Positions 1 through 5,776 are shown, counted from the stretch's first letter. The stretch is 8,892 nt of DNA from Planctomycetales bacterium (GCA_030631085.1 DAOVLV010000053.1:1-8892), one strand, 5' to 3'. Numbers and translations: made by a program. Notes: generated by a model from the letters alone, not told the origin.

Positions 1-1
1 G

Positions 2-424
2 AAAGCCCTGGCCGATAAGGCAGCTGGCGAACTGGCGAAAGGGAAAAAATTCGACGACGTCGCCAAAACCTTAAGTCGAGGCCCAATGGCATCGTCCGGC
101 GGGACCTGGCCTCTGATGGAAAAGGGAAGTTTCCGCGCCGAGGCCGTCGAGGAAACCGCCTTCGCCCAGGGAACCGGACGAACGAGCGGGATTATCGAAA
201 CCCCCGGGGGGTTCTACATCGTCAGAACGCTGAGTATCAAGCCGGGCAAAAAATCCTCATTCGAGGATGTCGCCGAAACAATCGCCGCGAAACTTCGCCA
301 ACAACAGTTCGGCAAACTCGCCCATGACTATCGCGTCAAACTGTACACCAAAGCAGTAATCATCGCACCCGAACGCTTCGAACGCATCGCACTCGAAAAA
401 ACCGTCCAAAAATACAAAAAGTAA
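2..424 (+). CDS. PpiC/SurA-type peptidyl-prolyl cis-trans isomerase, C-terminal part
   Basis: The reading frame is open from base 2, so the gene begins outside the window and 140 residues of its C-terminal end are seen. The visible part fits a parvulin rotamase domain. A GGTW motif (visible residues 33-36) is followed by a short acidic/aromatic stretch, AF at 53-54, SGIIETPGGFYIV at 62-74, and a lysine-rich strand near 80. The usual parvulin order is GG-x-W, then an A-F/G pair, then I-x-T-x-x-G-(Y/F)-x-I. After the domain comes a helical tail (FEDVAETIAAKL and onward) of the kind that closes SurA/PrsA-like proteins. Such proteins isomerise X-Pro bonds during folding of exported proteins. The location cannot be judged here because any signal peptide lies upstream. 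It ends with TAA at 422-424. Family assignment is fairly sure; the specific name (SurA, PpiD, PrsA-like) is not. Confidence 0.82.
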   Translation, partial: KALADKAAGELAKGKKFDDVAKTLSRGPMASSGGTWPLMEKGSFRAEAVEETAFAQGTGRTSGIIETPGGFYIVRTLSIKPGKKSSFEDVAETIAAKLRQQQFGKLAHDYRVKLYTKAVIIAPERFERIALEKTVQKYKK

Positions 425-444
425 AATTGCATCCGGCGAAAAAT

Positions 445-464
445 TCTGCCCGCACGGCAGATTT
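445..464 (+). terminator. Weak hairpin after the isomerase gene
   Basis: TCTGCC (445-450) pairs with GGCAGA (456-461) over a 5-base loop, starting 20 bases after the isomerase stop. Only three T residues follow on the plus strand. On the minus strand a longer T run follows the stem. It may attenuate or end transcription, but it is weaker than the terminator after the cold-shock gene. Confidence 0.3.
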
Positions 465-493
465 CCCCAGCGAAAAAAAATAACATATAAGTC

Positions 494-522
494 TTGACAA
501 TCCCGCTTTGCGATGAGATAAT
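494..522 (+). promoter_or_regulatory. Sigma-70-type promoter of the cold-shock gene
   Basis: A perfect -35 box TTGACA (494-499) is separated by exactly 17 bases from GATAAT (517-522), which matches the -10 consensus at five of six positions. The start of transcription is expected near 529. That leaves a leader of about 217 bases before the cold-shock start codon. Confidence 0.75.
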
Positions 523-528
523 CCCTCT

Positions 529-745
529 CATTACTAAGGACAGTGGGTTTTGAAGTGGAAAATGTTTCCCGTCCCGCTGGGAAGGTTCGGGTGGCATCCG
601 GACGTATTTGTAGGATTTACAAGGCAGTGTCATACCTTTACGAGAGTCTTCAGCCTTCTCGGCAATTCCCGTACGGTGGGTTTTTGCATGCTCCTGCGTA
701 TCTTTTGCAAATCCGATTACGCCAATTTGCATAAGGAGCCGATTC
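529..745 (+). promoter_or_regulatory. Long 5' leader of cold-shock mRNA with alternative pairings
   Basis: This roughly 217-base stretch separates the promoter from the cold-shock start. Long leaders are known for cspA-type mRNAs, where they act as temperature-responsive structures. TGCAAA at 706-711 can pair either upstream with TTTGCA (683-688) or downstream with ATTTGCA (725-731, using 706-712). The downstream pairing ends two bases before the ribosome binding site AAGGAG (733-738). The two pairings exclude each other. A clear copy of the E. coli cold box was not seen. Short open frames in the leader lack convincing start signals. Leader status follows from the promoter position; switching is inference. 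Confidence 0.5.
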
Positions 746-946
746 ATGGCTACCGGTACAGTAAAATGGTTCAACAGCACCAAGGGTTACGGATTCGTTA
801 CATCTGAAGATGGACAAGATGTATTCGTACACCACAGCGACATCCAGGGCGAAGGATTCAAGACTCTGGATGAAGGACAGGCCGTCGAGTTCGACATAAC
901 TGAAGGCCCCAAAGGCCCCAAGGCCGCCAACATCCGGAAGATCTAG
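746..946 (+). CDS. CspA-family cold-shock protein
   Basis: This is a complete 66-residue single cold-shock domain, the usual length of the family. The nucleic-acid-binding motifs are intact: RNP1 as KGYGFV (residues 13-18) and RNP2 as VFVHHSD (26-32), with the conserved start ATGTVKWFN. Such proteins bind single-stranded RNA and DNA in the cytoplasm, melt mRNA structure, and can act as RNA chaperones or antiterminators in the cold or constitutively. The start ATG has the strong ribosome binding site AAGGAG seven bases upstream. The gene is monocistronic, with its own consensus promoter, a leader of about 217 bases and a strong terminator. The long leader suggests post-transcriptional temperature control, as in cspA. 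Identity is nearly certain; which paralogue it is cannot be said. Confidence 0.97.
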   Translation: MATGTVKWFNSTKGYGFVTSEDGQDVFVHHSDIQGEGFKTLDEGQAVEFDITEGPKGPKAANIRKI

Positions 947-976
947 TTTTTTAAAAGATCTTTCTCGCGAAAAATT

Positions 977-1026
977 GACACCGTCCGCTCCGGTACACCT
1001 GTACCAGTGTGGTCGGTGTCTTTTTT
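977..1026 (+). terminator. Strong intrinsic terminator of the cold-shock gene
   Basis: GACACCG (977-983) pairs with CGGTGTC (1014-1020). The helix continues inward with few mismatches to GGTAC/GTACC (992-996 and 1001-1005) around an ACCT loop, and a run of T follows (1021-1026). It lies 30 bases past the stop codon. A smaller AAGATCT/AGATCTT hairpin (938-944 with 956-962) spans the stop codon itself. Confidence 0.88.
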
Positions 1027-1041
1027 GCGCCTACGTCGAAA

Positions 1042-1139
1042 GATAGGGAGTAGGCCATAGGGCGTAGGGCGTAGGGAAAAACAGAAAAAACAGATTCTGT
1101 TGTTCCCTATTCCCTGGTCCCAAATCCCTAGTCCCTATT
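1042..1139. repeat. Heptamer-built hairpin element
   Basis: The left arm carries TAGG at 1044, 1051, 1058, 1065 and 1072, spaced exactly seven bases. The right arm carries CCC at 1105, 1112, 1119, 1126 and 1133, again exactly seven bases apart. The arms are coaxial around 1090.5, so TAGGG units face CCCTA units. The tip is closed by ACAGAA (1081-1086) pairing with TTCTGT (1095-1100). The whole folds into one long imperfect hairpin. Its right edge forms the last codons and stop of the adenosyltransferase gene. Heptameric short tandem repeats are known from other bacteria, such as filamentous cyanobacteria. This one is organised as an inverted pair. Confidence 0.75.
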
Positions 1140-1646
1140 CGTTGGATTGTGATTGGCCTGGCGGGCAAGGGCGAACAGGAGGTCTGAAAGGCGGTTGAGG
1201 TATCGAAGTGCGCCCGAGGCCTCGTGAGGCTCATCGTTTCGCAGGTCCAATGCCGCCACCACGGCGCGTTCCGCCCGACGGGCGATTGTCCGCGCCAAGT
1301 GCAGCCGGCAGGCAAGTTCGCATCCGCCCGGAAGGATAAAATCCTTCAACTCCGGTAATTCGCCGCAAATCGCGTCAATTCGCTTCTCCATCCGAGCCAC
1401 CGCCTCGTCGAGCGGAGCGGGTGGCACAGCGCCGACGGAAAACAGTTCAGCCTGAACAGGTTCGAGAGCATCAACGACCGAAGCGTCCCCAGCCCGCCCG
1501 GCTTCGACCAGGCAAAAACCGATAGCGGCATTGAGTTCGTCCAGACTGCCGACAGCCGAGAAGCGAGCATCATCTTTCCTCGCCTTCCCGCCACCCCCCG
1601 GCAACGACGCAAACCCCCCGTCGCCTGTTTTTGTGTACAGTTTCAT
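1128..1646 (-). CDS. pduO: PduO-type cob(I)alamin (corrinoid) adenosyltransferase
   Basis: The 172-residue protein transfers the adenosyl group of ATP to cob(I)alamin or cobyrinic acid diamide, making coenzyme B12 in the cytoplasm. Family marks are all present: the N-terminal nucleotide-binding segment YTKTGDGG (residues 4-11), KDD (24-26) and SLDELNAAIG (34-43). Further on are LPGG (105-108), ARTIARRAER (118-127) and RYLNRLSDLLFALAR (148-162). Length is at the short end of the family. The ATG at 1646 is chosen because YTKTGD normally begins within a few residues of the start; the frame stays open to 1748, but that extension has no family resemblance. No Shine-Dalgarno is visible. A TAGAAT box ends seven bases before the ATG, compatible with a leaderless mRNA. 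The gene lies 19 bases after the membrane-protein gene and may be co-transcribed with it. The last codons and stop fall in the heptamer repeat. Confidence 0.93.
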   Translation of the reverse strand: MKLYTKTGDGGFASLPGGGGKARKDDARFSAVGSLDELNAAIGFCLVEAGRAGDASVVDALEPVQAELFSVGAVPPAPLDEAVARMEKRIDAICGELPELKDFILPGGCELACRLHLARTIARRAERAVVAALDLRNDEPHEASGALRYLNRLSDLLFALARQANHNPTNRD

Positions 1647-1670
1647 CGCTTCTATTCTACAAAATCTAGT
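1621..1670. repeat. Direct repeat, copy at the functional adenosyltransferase start
   Basis: About 39 of 50 bases match positions 2496-2545 with no gaps (offset 875). The repeat spans the first codons of the adenosyltransferase (MKLYTKTGD), its start codon, the TAGAAT box and the stop codon of the membrane-protein gene. Most differences are transitions at silent or tolerated positions, so the copies are related but not recent. Confidence 0.7.
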
Positions 1671-1682
1671 CTGATGTTGTAA
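1654..1682 (-). promoter_or_regulatory. Possible leaderless promoter of the adenosyltransferase gene
   Basis: Read on the minus strand, TAGAAT (1659-1654) lies seven bases before the ATG at 1646, so a transcript from it would begin at or next to the start codon. A poor -35 candidate, TTACAA (1682-1677), lies 17 bases further up. The same box and spacing occur in the upstream repeat copy. No Shine-Dalgarno is present, which agrees with a leaderless start. The gene could equally be read only from upstream. Confidence 0.35.
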
Positions 1683-2445
1683 CGGGGCTTGCAATAGTTT
1701 TTTTTCGATACATGCACCCAAAGGAAATTCCGAGAAGCCACAAGGCAATCACAAGCACGATCAGTATCAGTATCCGGCGATAAAGCCATTCCGTAGATGT
1801 ACTACATTGACTCACATCGTCAACTTCACCAAAATGCTCTCTGCATTCCAGCCAATTCTCACCCCCAATAAAACCGTCTCTCTCAATGTCCAGCATCGCT
1901 TGCAACACCAGGGCTATTTCCTTCTCTACATTAGGTTTCTCGACGTCGATCCCCCAATCCTGCAGGAACTTTCCAAGCCCGACAGAATCCAATGGCGATG
2001 AGGAAGAGAATGTGGTTCCGTCCTCAGTTACATAATGATACTCGCGGCCCGGAAGGGTTACGGTCAGATTACCTTCTGAACCATCGGTTCGGCGCAGACG
2101 CAACATCATCTTGACCAATGTATTCTCGTCGCGTGTTGTGCCAGGAGAGAAAATGTCCCGCTTCTCGAGCACAATTGAAAGCCCCGCATATGCTTGCGAG
2201 AGAGGTCTACGCATGCTGTTTTCAGTTGTACTCACACTTGTCCAGTAACCAACAATACTCGAGGTAAACATGCCGATCTCAATACACAGAAGCGTCCAGA
2301 GCACTACCAGCGACGCCGTGGAGATGTTCCCACGACCCCCAACCCACCACCGAAATACACGATACATCAGAATCGTATGCAAGAGCAGCAGGATCGGAAA
2401 AATGAAGAACCAATACCTCAAATACCTCATTCGACACCTATCCAT
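1666..2445 (-). CDS. Unknown three-helix membrane protein
   Basis: This 259-residue protein matches no family I recognise. It has a basic N-terminus (MDRCRMRYLRYW) leading into a first hydrophobic segment (residues 12-28) and a second at about 44-68. A soluble stretch of about 155 residues follows, then a third helix at about 225-244 (ILILIVLVIALWLLG) and a short basic tail. The soluble part is mixed polar with TVTLPGREYHYVTEDGT and a run of four Ser, and sits between helices 2 and 3. By the positive-inside rule the basic tail is likely cytoplasmic, leaving the soluble part outside. ATG at 2445 is used; ATG at 2430 (MRYLRY) is an alternative with AGGTG upstream. The start overlaps by eight bases the end of a short chimeric frame derived from an adenosyltransferase start. 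Repeats on both sides suggest it arrived as a cassette. It is more AT-rich than gyrB. Confidence 0.7.
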   Translation of the reverse strand: MDRCRMRYLRYWFFIFPILLLLHTILMYRVFRWWVGGRGNISTASLVVLWTLLCIEIGMFTSSIVGYWTSVSTTENSMRRPLSQAYAGLSIVLEKRDIFSPGTTRDENTLVKMMLRLRRTDGSEGNLTVTLPGREYHYVTEDGTTFSSSSPLDSVGLGKFLQDWGIDVEKPNVEKEIALVLQAMLDIERDGFIGGENWLECREHFGEVDDVSQCSTSTEWLYRRILILIVLVIALWLLGISFGCMYRKKTIASPVTTSD

Positions 2446-2521
2446 TCTCAGGGATTAAAATTAAAAGACCGGAGCATTTAATTTCGAATCTTCCATCACC
2501 CGTCTTTGTACACAGTTTCAT
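2438..2521 (-). pseudogene. 5' fragment of an adenosyltransferase gene
   Basis: From ATG at 2521 the frame reads MKLCTKTGDGRFE, which matches the functional gene's MKLYTKTGDGGFA through residue 12 apart from Y4C and G11R. It then runs into unrelated sequence and stops with TAG at 2440-2438, giving 27 codons. It keeps the conserved TKTGD nucleotide-binding start but none of the catalytic body, so it cannot be an enzyme. Its stop overlaps the membrane-protein start, so it could serve as a short translated leader. Confidence 0.65.
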
Positions 2522-2545
2522 CGCATCCATTCTACAAAACCCCGT
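2496..2545. repeat. Direct repeat, upstream copy of the adenosyltransferase start
   Basis: This is the partner of 1621-1670. Identity covers the codons for MKLxTKTGD, the ATG, the seven-base gap and the TAGAAT box, and fades out after about base 2549. The two copies bracket the membrane-protein gene. Confidence 0.7.
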
Positions 2546-2558
2546 CCGAACAATCCAA
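2529..2558 (-). promoter_or_regulatory. Possible promoter upstream of the membrane-protein gene
   Basis: On the minus strand TAGAAT (2534-2529) is preceded 18 bases earlier by TTGGAT (2558-2553). It lies seven bases before the fragment's ATG at 2521. If active it would drive the fragment, the membrane protein and possibly the adenosyltransferase as one unit. The -35 match is weak. Confidence 0.3.
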
Positions 2559-2599
2559 CAACGGGCAAAAGATAGTGAATTGGGGCAATCCCCTTCTCT

Positions 2600-2965
2600 T
2601 CATCGCTTTTTTTTCCTGGCTGGCTTCTTCTTGCGTTCTTCGTACTCTGTCGCGTAGCCGATGGGTTTTCGTTTGGGTTCCGGCAGCGGCTCCATGAGTT
2701 GCCGTATGGCTTCGACCAGGGCGAGAATCTGGTGGTCATGTTTTTGGAGGCCTCGCTCCAGTTCCGCGAGTTTCCGGGCCAATTGCTTATGGGTCGAGAG
2801 CATTTCCCGGAGTTTTACGAATGCCCTGACGACGTACACGCTTACCTTGGCGGCCTGTTCGGTGTTCAGCACGCTTGCAGCCATGATGGCTCCGTGTTCG
2901 GTGAAGGCATAGGGTAAAGCCGCAGAAAATTTCAGCCTTGAGAGGTGATCACAAATTGTGACCAC
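2600..2965 (-). pseudogene. ORF6N-domain protein, N-terminally truncated
   Basis: The 121-residue frame carries the second half of an ORF6N/KilA-N-type phage or plasmid regulator. LPYAFTEHGAIMAASVLNT lies at residues 17-35, followed by VYVVRAFVKLREML and HKQLARKLAELE. An EAIRQLMEPLPEPKRKPIG segment and a very basic tail of Lys and Arg end it. Family members normally have about 80-100 further N-terminal residues, the DNA-binding half beginning near a D-R-D-L-A-x-x-Y motif. Here an in-frame TAA lies at 2974-2972, three codons before the only possible start (GTG at 2965). No Shine-Dalgarno is seen, and I did not find the missing half in the 260 bases upstream. It is most likely a remnant, though a short product is possible. 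The start region lies inside a palindromic repeat that is present twice. Confidence 0.75.
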
Positions 2966-2966
2966 A
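2935..2966. repeat. Palindromic repeat, copy inside the ORF6N remnant
   Basis: The 32 bases match 3005-3036 at 28 positions, offset exactly 70. The core GGTGATCACAAATTGTGACC is an imperfect dyad centred at 2955, with ten of twelve pairs intact. Read on the minus strand it encodes VVTICDHLSR of the ORF6N protein. Confidence 0.7.
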
Positions 2967-3004
2967 AAGCGTTACTTATACCAAGTGTTCCATCTCCGCA
3001 TCTT

Positions 3005-3037
3005 GCCTTGAGAGGTGGTCGCAAATTGCGACCACCT
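3005..3037. repeat. Palindromic repeat, perfect copy before gyrB
   Basis: AGGTGGTCGCAA (3013-3024) and TTGCGACCACCT (3026-3037) form a perfect 25-base dyad around A3025. The minus strand would read VVAICDHLSR before leaving homology. It lies about 195 bases before the gyrB start, so it could be an operator, a remnant of coding sequence, or a mobile palindromic unit. Confidence 0.7.
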
Positions 3038-3047
3038 TGGGGATTAA

Positions 3048-3084
3048 GGGAACGGAGCGCTTTATTTCAAACCTCTCCGTTCCC
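3048..3084. repeat. Inverted repeat in the region before gyrB
   Basis: GGGAACGGAG (3048-3057) pairs perfectly with CTCCGTTCCC (3075-3084) over a 17-base loop. No T run follows on either strand, so it is not an ordinary intrinsic terminator. It lies between the palindromic repeat and the likely gyrB promoter. Confidence 0.5.
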
Positions 3085-3100
3085 CATCGCCGGGCGGGAA

Positions 3101-3129
3101 AAAACATCTCCAAAATGTTCCTTTATACT
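3101..3129 (+). promoter_or_regulatory. Possible gyrB promoter
   Basis: TATACT (3124-3129) is a good -10 box. The -35 position 17 bases before it holds AAAACA, a poor match. A transcript would have a leader of about 95 bases. This is the best candidate seen between the repeats and gyrB, but it is weak. Confidence 0.28.
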
Positions 3130-3230
3130 GGCGAAAACGTCCTGAATCTGCGAGAATACCAAGACCTGTTGAAGTGCCGCAAAGAAGGGCAATTCTTCAC
3201 AAAAGCAGACACTATTTCAGAGGAGAATTT

Positions 3231-5747
3231 ATGGTGGCCAAGGATTCGGCCGGTAAGAAAACCAAGCCCGTGTACGACGAGAGCAAAATCAAGGTTCTCG
3301 AAGGGCTTGAGGCTGTTCGTAAGCGTCCGGGGATGTACATCGGCGATACCACTCCGCGAGGGCTGCATCACCTCGTGTGGGAACTCGTCGATAACGCCAT
3401 CGACGAAGCAATGGCCGGAAGGTGCAGCAACATCACCGTCCGGATAAACGCCGACGGTTCATGCACAGTCATCGACGACGGCGTAGGCATACCCGTGGGG
3501 CCTCACCCGACGCTGAAAATTTCCACGCTCGAAGTGGTAATGTGCAAACTGCACGCCGGCGGAAAGTTCGACCATGATTCCTACAAGGTTTCCGGCGGGC
3601 TGCACGGCGTCGGAGCCTCGGTAGTCAACGCGCTGAGCGAATGGATGGAAGTGGAAGTCTGCCGCGATGGGCAGGTCTATTTCATGGAGTTCCAGCGGGG
3701 CAAGAGGCAGGCGAAACTCAAAAAAATCGGCAAGAGGAAAAAGTCCGGAACGCAGATTACGTTCATGCCAGATTCGGAAATCTTCCCCGATAAGAAACTT
3801 CGCTACGAAGTGCTCTCGACCCGCCTGCGCGAACTGGCGTACCTGAACGAAGGGCTGAAGATCAAACTGATCGACCAGACCGACGAGAAGGAAGACGTCT
3901 TCCAGTTCAACAAGGGCCTGCTGGCGTTTGTCGGACACCTCAACGAAGGCAAAGACACGCTGCATCGCCCCATCGTCATCAAAAAGGAAGACGAAAAGAC
4001 CATGCTCGCGCTGGAACTGGTGCTCCAGTACAACGACGGATACAGCGAGACCGTCTTCACCTTCGCCAACAATATCCACACCATCGAGGGCGGAACGCAC
4101 CTTTCGGGTTTCCGCTCGGCCCTGACCAGAACACTCAATGCCTACGCCCGAAACGCAAAACTGCTGAAGGAAAAAGATAAAGTACCCTCCGGCGACGACC
4201 TGCGCGAAGGAATGACTGCCGTTATCTCCGTAAAAGTCGCCGAACCGCAATTCGAAGGGCAAACCAAGACAAAACTGGGAAACAGCGAGGTCGAAACATT
4301 CGTAACGCAGACCGTCAACGAACAACTCGGAACCTGGCTGGAGGAGCATCCCCGCGAAGCCAAGCGGGTTATCACCAAGGGCGTCCAGGCGCAACTGGCG
4401 CGCGATGCAGCCAGAAAGGCACGTGACCTTACACGACGAAAAGGCGCCCTTGCCGGAGGCTCGCTGCCGGGGAAACTCGCCGACTGCCGAAGCAAAGACG
4501 TCGCAAGCACCGAACTGTTCCTGGTCGAAGGCGATTCAGCCGGCGGGCCTGCGAAGCAGGGAAGAAATTCGGCTACACAGGCGATCCTGCCGCTACGGGG
4601 AAAAATCCTCAACGTCGAGAAAGCGCGCATCGACAAAATACTGTCGTTCAACGAAATCAGATACATGGTTTCGGCGCTGGACTGCGGCATCGGAAACGAC
4701 GAGGTGAACGTCAGCAAGTGCCGATACGGGAAAATTATCATTATGACCGATGCGGACGTTGACGGCTCGCACATACGCACGCTGCTGCTGACGTTCTTCT
4801 TCCGCCACATGAAGCCGCTGATCCTCAACGGACGAATCTTCATCGCCCAGCCGCCGCTGTACCTCGTTACACGAAAAAAACACAAGGAATACGTCCTCAA
4901 CGAATCCGCTATGCGGAATACGCTGATTAACCTGGGGCTGGATGGAACATCATTCCAAATCCGCAGCGAAAACGGAAAACAGAAAAAAACCGAAATCAAG
5001 GGCGCGAAACTACGCGAACTGGTGGAACTCCTCGACGAACTGGCAGAGAAAATACACATCCTCGAACGACGAGGGTTGAGTTTCGCGGGCCTGATGGGCA
5101 ACAGGGAACAGAAGAAACTACCGACGCACTGGCTGGTCCTCGACGGGAAAGACATCTTCTGTCACACCCAGAAGGCCTTCGACGAGACACTTAGCAAGTA
5201 CACCGATACGCTCATTGAGGATGAATCCGACCTCAACGGAGCAGGTAACGGCAATGGCAATGGTAACGGAAATGGTAACGGTAACGGGACAAGTGGCCGG
5301 CCCAGACTCCAGAAGAAGGCCGAACTCCACGAGGTCAAAGACATCGAAAAGATCATCTCCAAGCTCGCCACACGGGGGCTTGACATCGACGATTATTTCC
5401 TCACCCGCGAAGAGTCCGTTACGGGCGAGAAGCCGCCGGCGCGATTCGCCCTCGTCAGCGACGACGCCACCATCGAGGTGGACAACATCGCGGGCATAAC
5501 CGCCTCCATACGCGAACTCGGCTCCAAGGGCATGGAAATCCGGCGTTTCAAGGGCCTGGGCGAAATGAACGCCATCCAGTTGTGGGAAACCACGATGGAC
5601 CCGGAGGTGCGGACGCTCCAGCGAGTCCGGGCAGAAGACGCAGAGGAGGCAGAAAGAATGTTCTCCGTCCTCATGGGTAGCAACGTCGAACTCCGCCGCG
5701 AATTCATCGAAACCCACGCACTCGAAGTAAAAAACCTCGATGTGTGA
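3231..5747 (+). CDS. gyrB: DNA gyrase subunit B
   Basis: The 838-residue ATPase subunit of gyrase introduces negative supercoils with GyrA in the cytoplasm. The GHKL ATPase domain shows ELVDNAIDEAMAG (residues 51-63), DDGVGIPV (82-89) and GGLHGVGASVVNAL (122-135). The transducer domain has EGGTHLSGF (286-294) and the ATP-contacting QTKTKLGN (344-351). The TOPRIM domain has EGDSAGG (433-439), PLRGKILNVEKA (454-465) and the metal site DADVDGSH (507-514). The C-terminal RFKGLGEMN signature that contacts GyrA is present near the end. Length is slightly above the E. coli protein (804). ATG at 3231 is chosen for AGGAG (3221-3225) five bases upstream; an earlier in-frame start at 3174 has no family sequence. 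A (Gly-Asn)7 repeat interrupts the region after TOPRIM. Gyrase rather than topoisomerase IV is favoured by overall similarity. No recF, dnaN or gyrA is adjacent. Confidence 0.97.
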   Translation: MVAKDSAGKKTKPVYDESKIKVLEGLEAVRKRPGMYIGDTTPRGLHHLVWELVDNAIDEAMAGRCSNITVRINADGSCTVIDDGVGIPVGPHPTLKISTLEVVMCKLHAGGKFDHDSYKVSGGLHGVGASVVNALSEWMEVEVCRDGQVYFMEFQRGKRQAKLKKIGKRKKSGTQITFMPDSEIFPDKKLRYEVLSTRLRELAYLNEGLKIKLIDQTDEKEDVFQFNKGLLAFVGHLNEGKDTLHRPIVIKKEDEKTMLALELVLQYNDGYSETVFTFANNIHTIEGGTHLSGFRSALTRTLNAYARNAKLLKEKDKVPSGDDLREGMTAVISVKVAEPQFEGQTKTKLGNSEVETFVTQTVNEQLGTWLEEHPREAKRVITKGVQAQLARDAARKARDLTRRKGALAGGSLPGKLADCRSKDVASTELFLVEGDSAGGPAKQGRNSATQAILPLRGKILNVEKARIDKILSFNEIRYMVSALDCGIGNDEVNVSKCRYGKIIIMTDADVDGSHIRTLLLTFFFRHMKPLILNGRIFIAQPPLYLVTRKKHKEYVLNESAMRNTLINLGLDGTSFQIRSENGKQKKTEIKGAKLRELVELLDELAEKIHILERRGLSFAGLMGNREQKKLPTHWLVLDGKDIFCHTQKAFDETLSKYTDTLIEDESDLNGAGNGNGNGNGNGNGNGTSGRPRLQKKAELHEVKDIEKIISKLATRGLDIDDYFLTREESVTGEKPPARFALVSDDATIEVDNIAGITASIRELGSKGMEIRRFKGLGEMNAIQLWETTMDPEVRTLQRVRAEDAEEAERMFSVLMGSNVELRREFIETHALEVKNLDV
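5244..5285 (+). repeat. (Gly-Asn)7 coding repeat within gyrB
   Basis: Fourteen codons (residues 672-685) alternate Gly and Asn, followed by Gly-Thr-Ser-Gly. The codons are mixed (GGT, GGC, GGA; AAC, AAT), so the protein pattern is kept while the DNA repeat is degenerate. It probably forms a flexible loop between TOPRIM and the C-terminal segment. Confidence 0.85.
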
Positions 5748-5752
5748 TTGGC

Positions 5753-5776
5753 CGCAGAGACGCAGAGAGCGCAGAG
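5753..5776. repeat. CGCAGAGA short tandem repeat
   Basis: Three near-identical units starting with CGCAGAG (5753, 5761 and 5770) begin six bases after the gyrB stop. Together with the hairpins at 5780-5804 and 5857-5874 they fill the 220-base gap before the nuclease gene. I saw no coding sequence there. Confidence 0.55.

Noticed and set aside
543..807. Small open frames in the cold-shock leader
   Set aside because: They have no good ribosome site, no family match, and one overlaps the real Csp start in another frame. They are better explained as a structured leader.
1647..1748. N-terminal extension of the adenosyltransferase to 1748
   Set aside because: The extra 34 residues overlap the membrane-protein gene, have no family resemblance, and the YTKTGD motif belongs near the start.
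2661..2917. Plus-strand open frames across the ORF6N remnant
   Set aside because: They are shadows; the minus strand carries the recognisable LPYAFTEHGAIMAA motif.
2935..3037. CRISPR array
   Set aside because: There are only two repeat copies, they are not identical, there is no spacer series and no cas gene. The repeats match ORF6N coding sequence.
3174..3230. Earlier gyrB start at 3174
   Set aside because: No ribosome site is present there and the extra 19 residues are unlike GyrB. ATG at 3231 has AGGAG at the right distance.
3459..4394. 311-residue minus-strand open frame within gyrB
   Set aside because: It lies opposite a certain gyrB sequence, has no recognisable motif, and its content reflects the codon bias of the plus-strand gene.
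4142..5155. 337-residue minus-strand open frame within gyrB
   Set aside because: It is a Ser/Arg-rich shadow of gyrB with no family signature and no start signals.
5118..5717. 199-residue minus-strand open frame within gyrB
   Set aside because: It is opposite the conserved GyrB C-terminus and its Val/Thr repeats mirror the Gly-Asn repeat.
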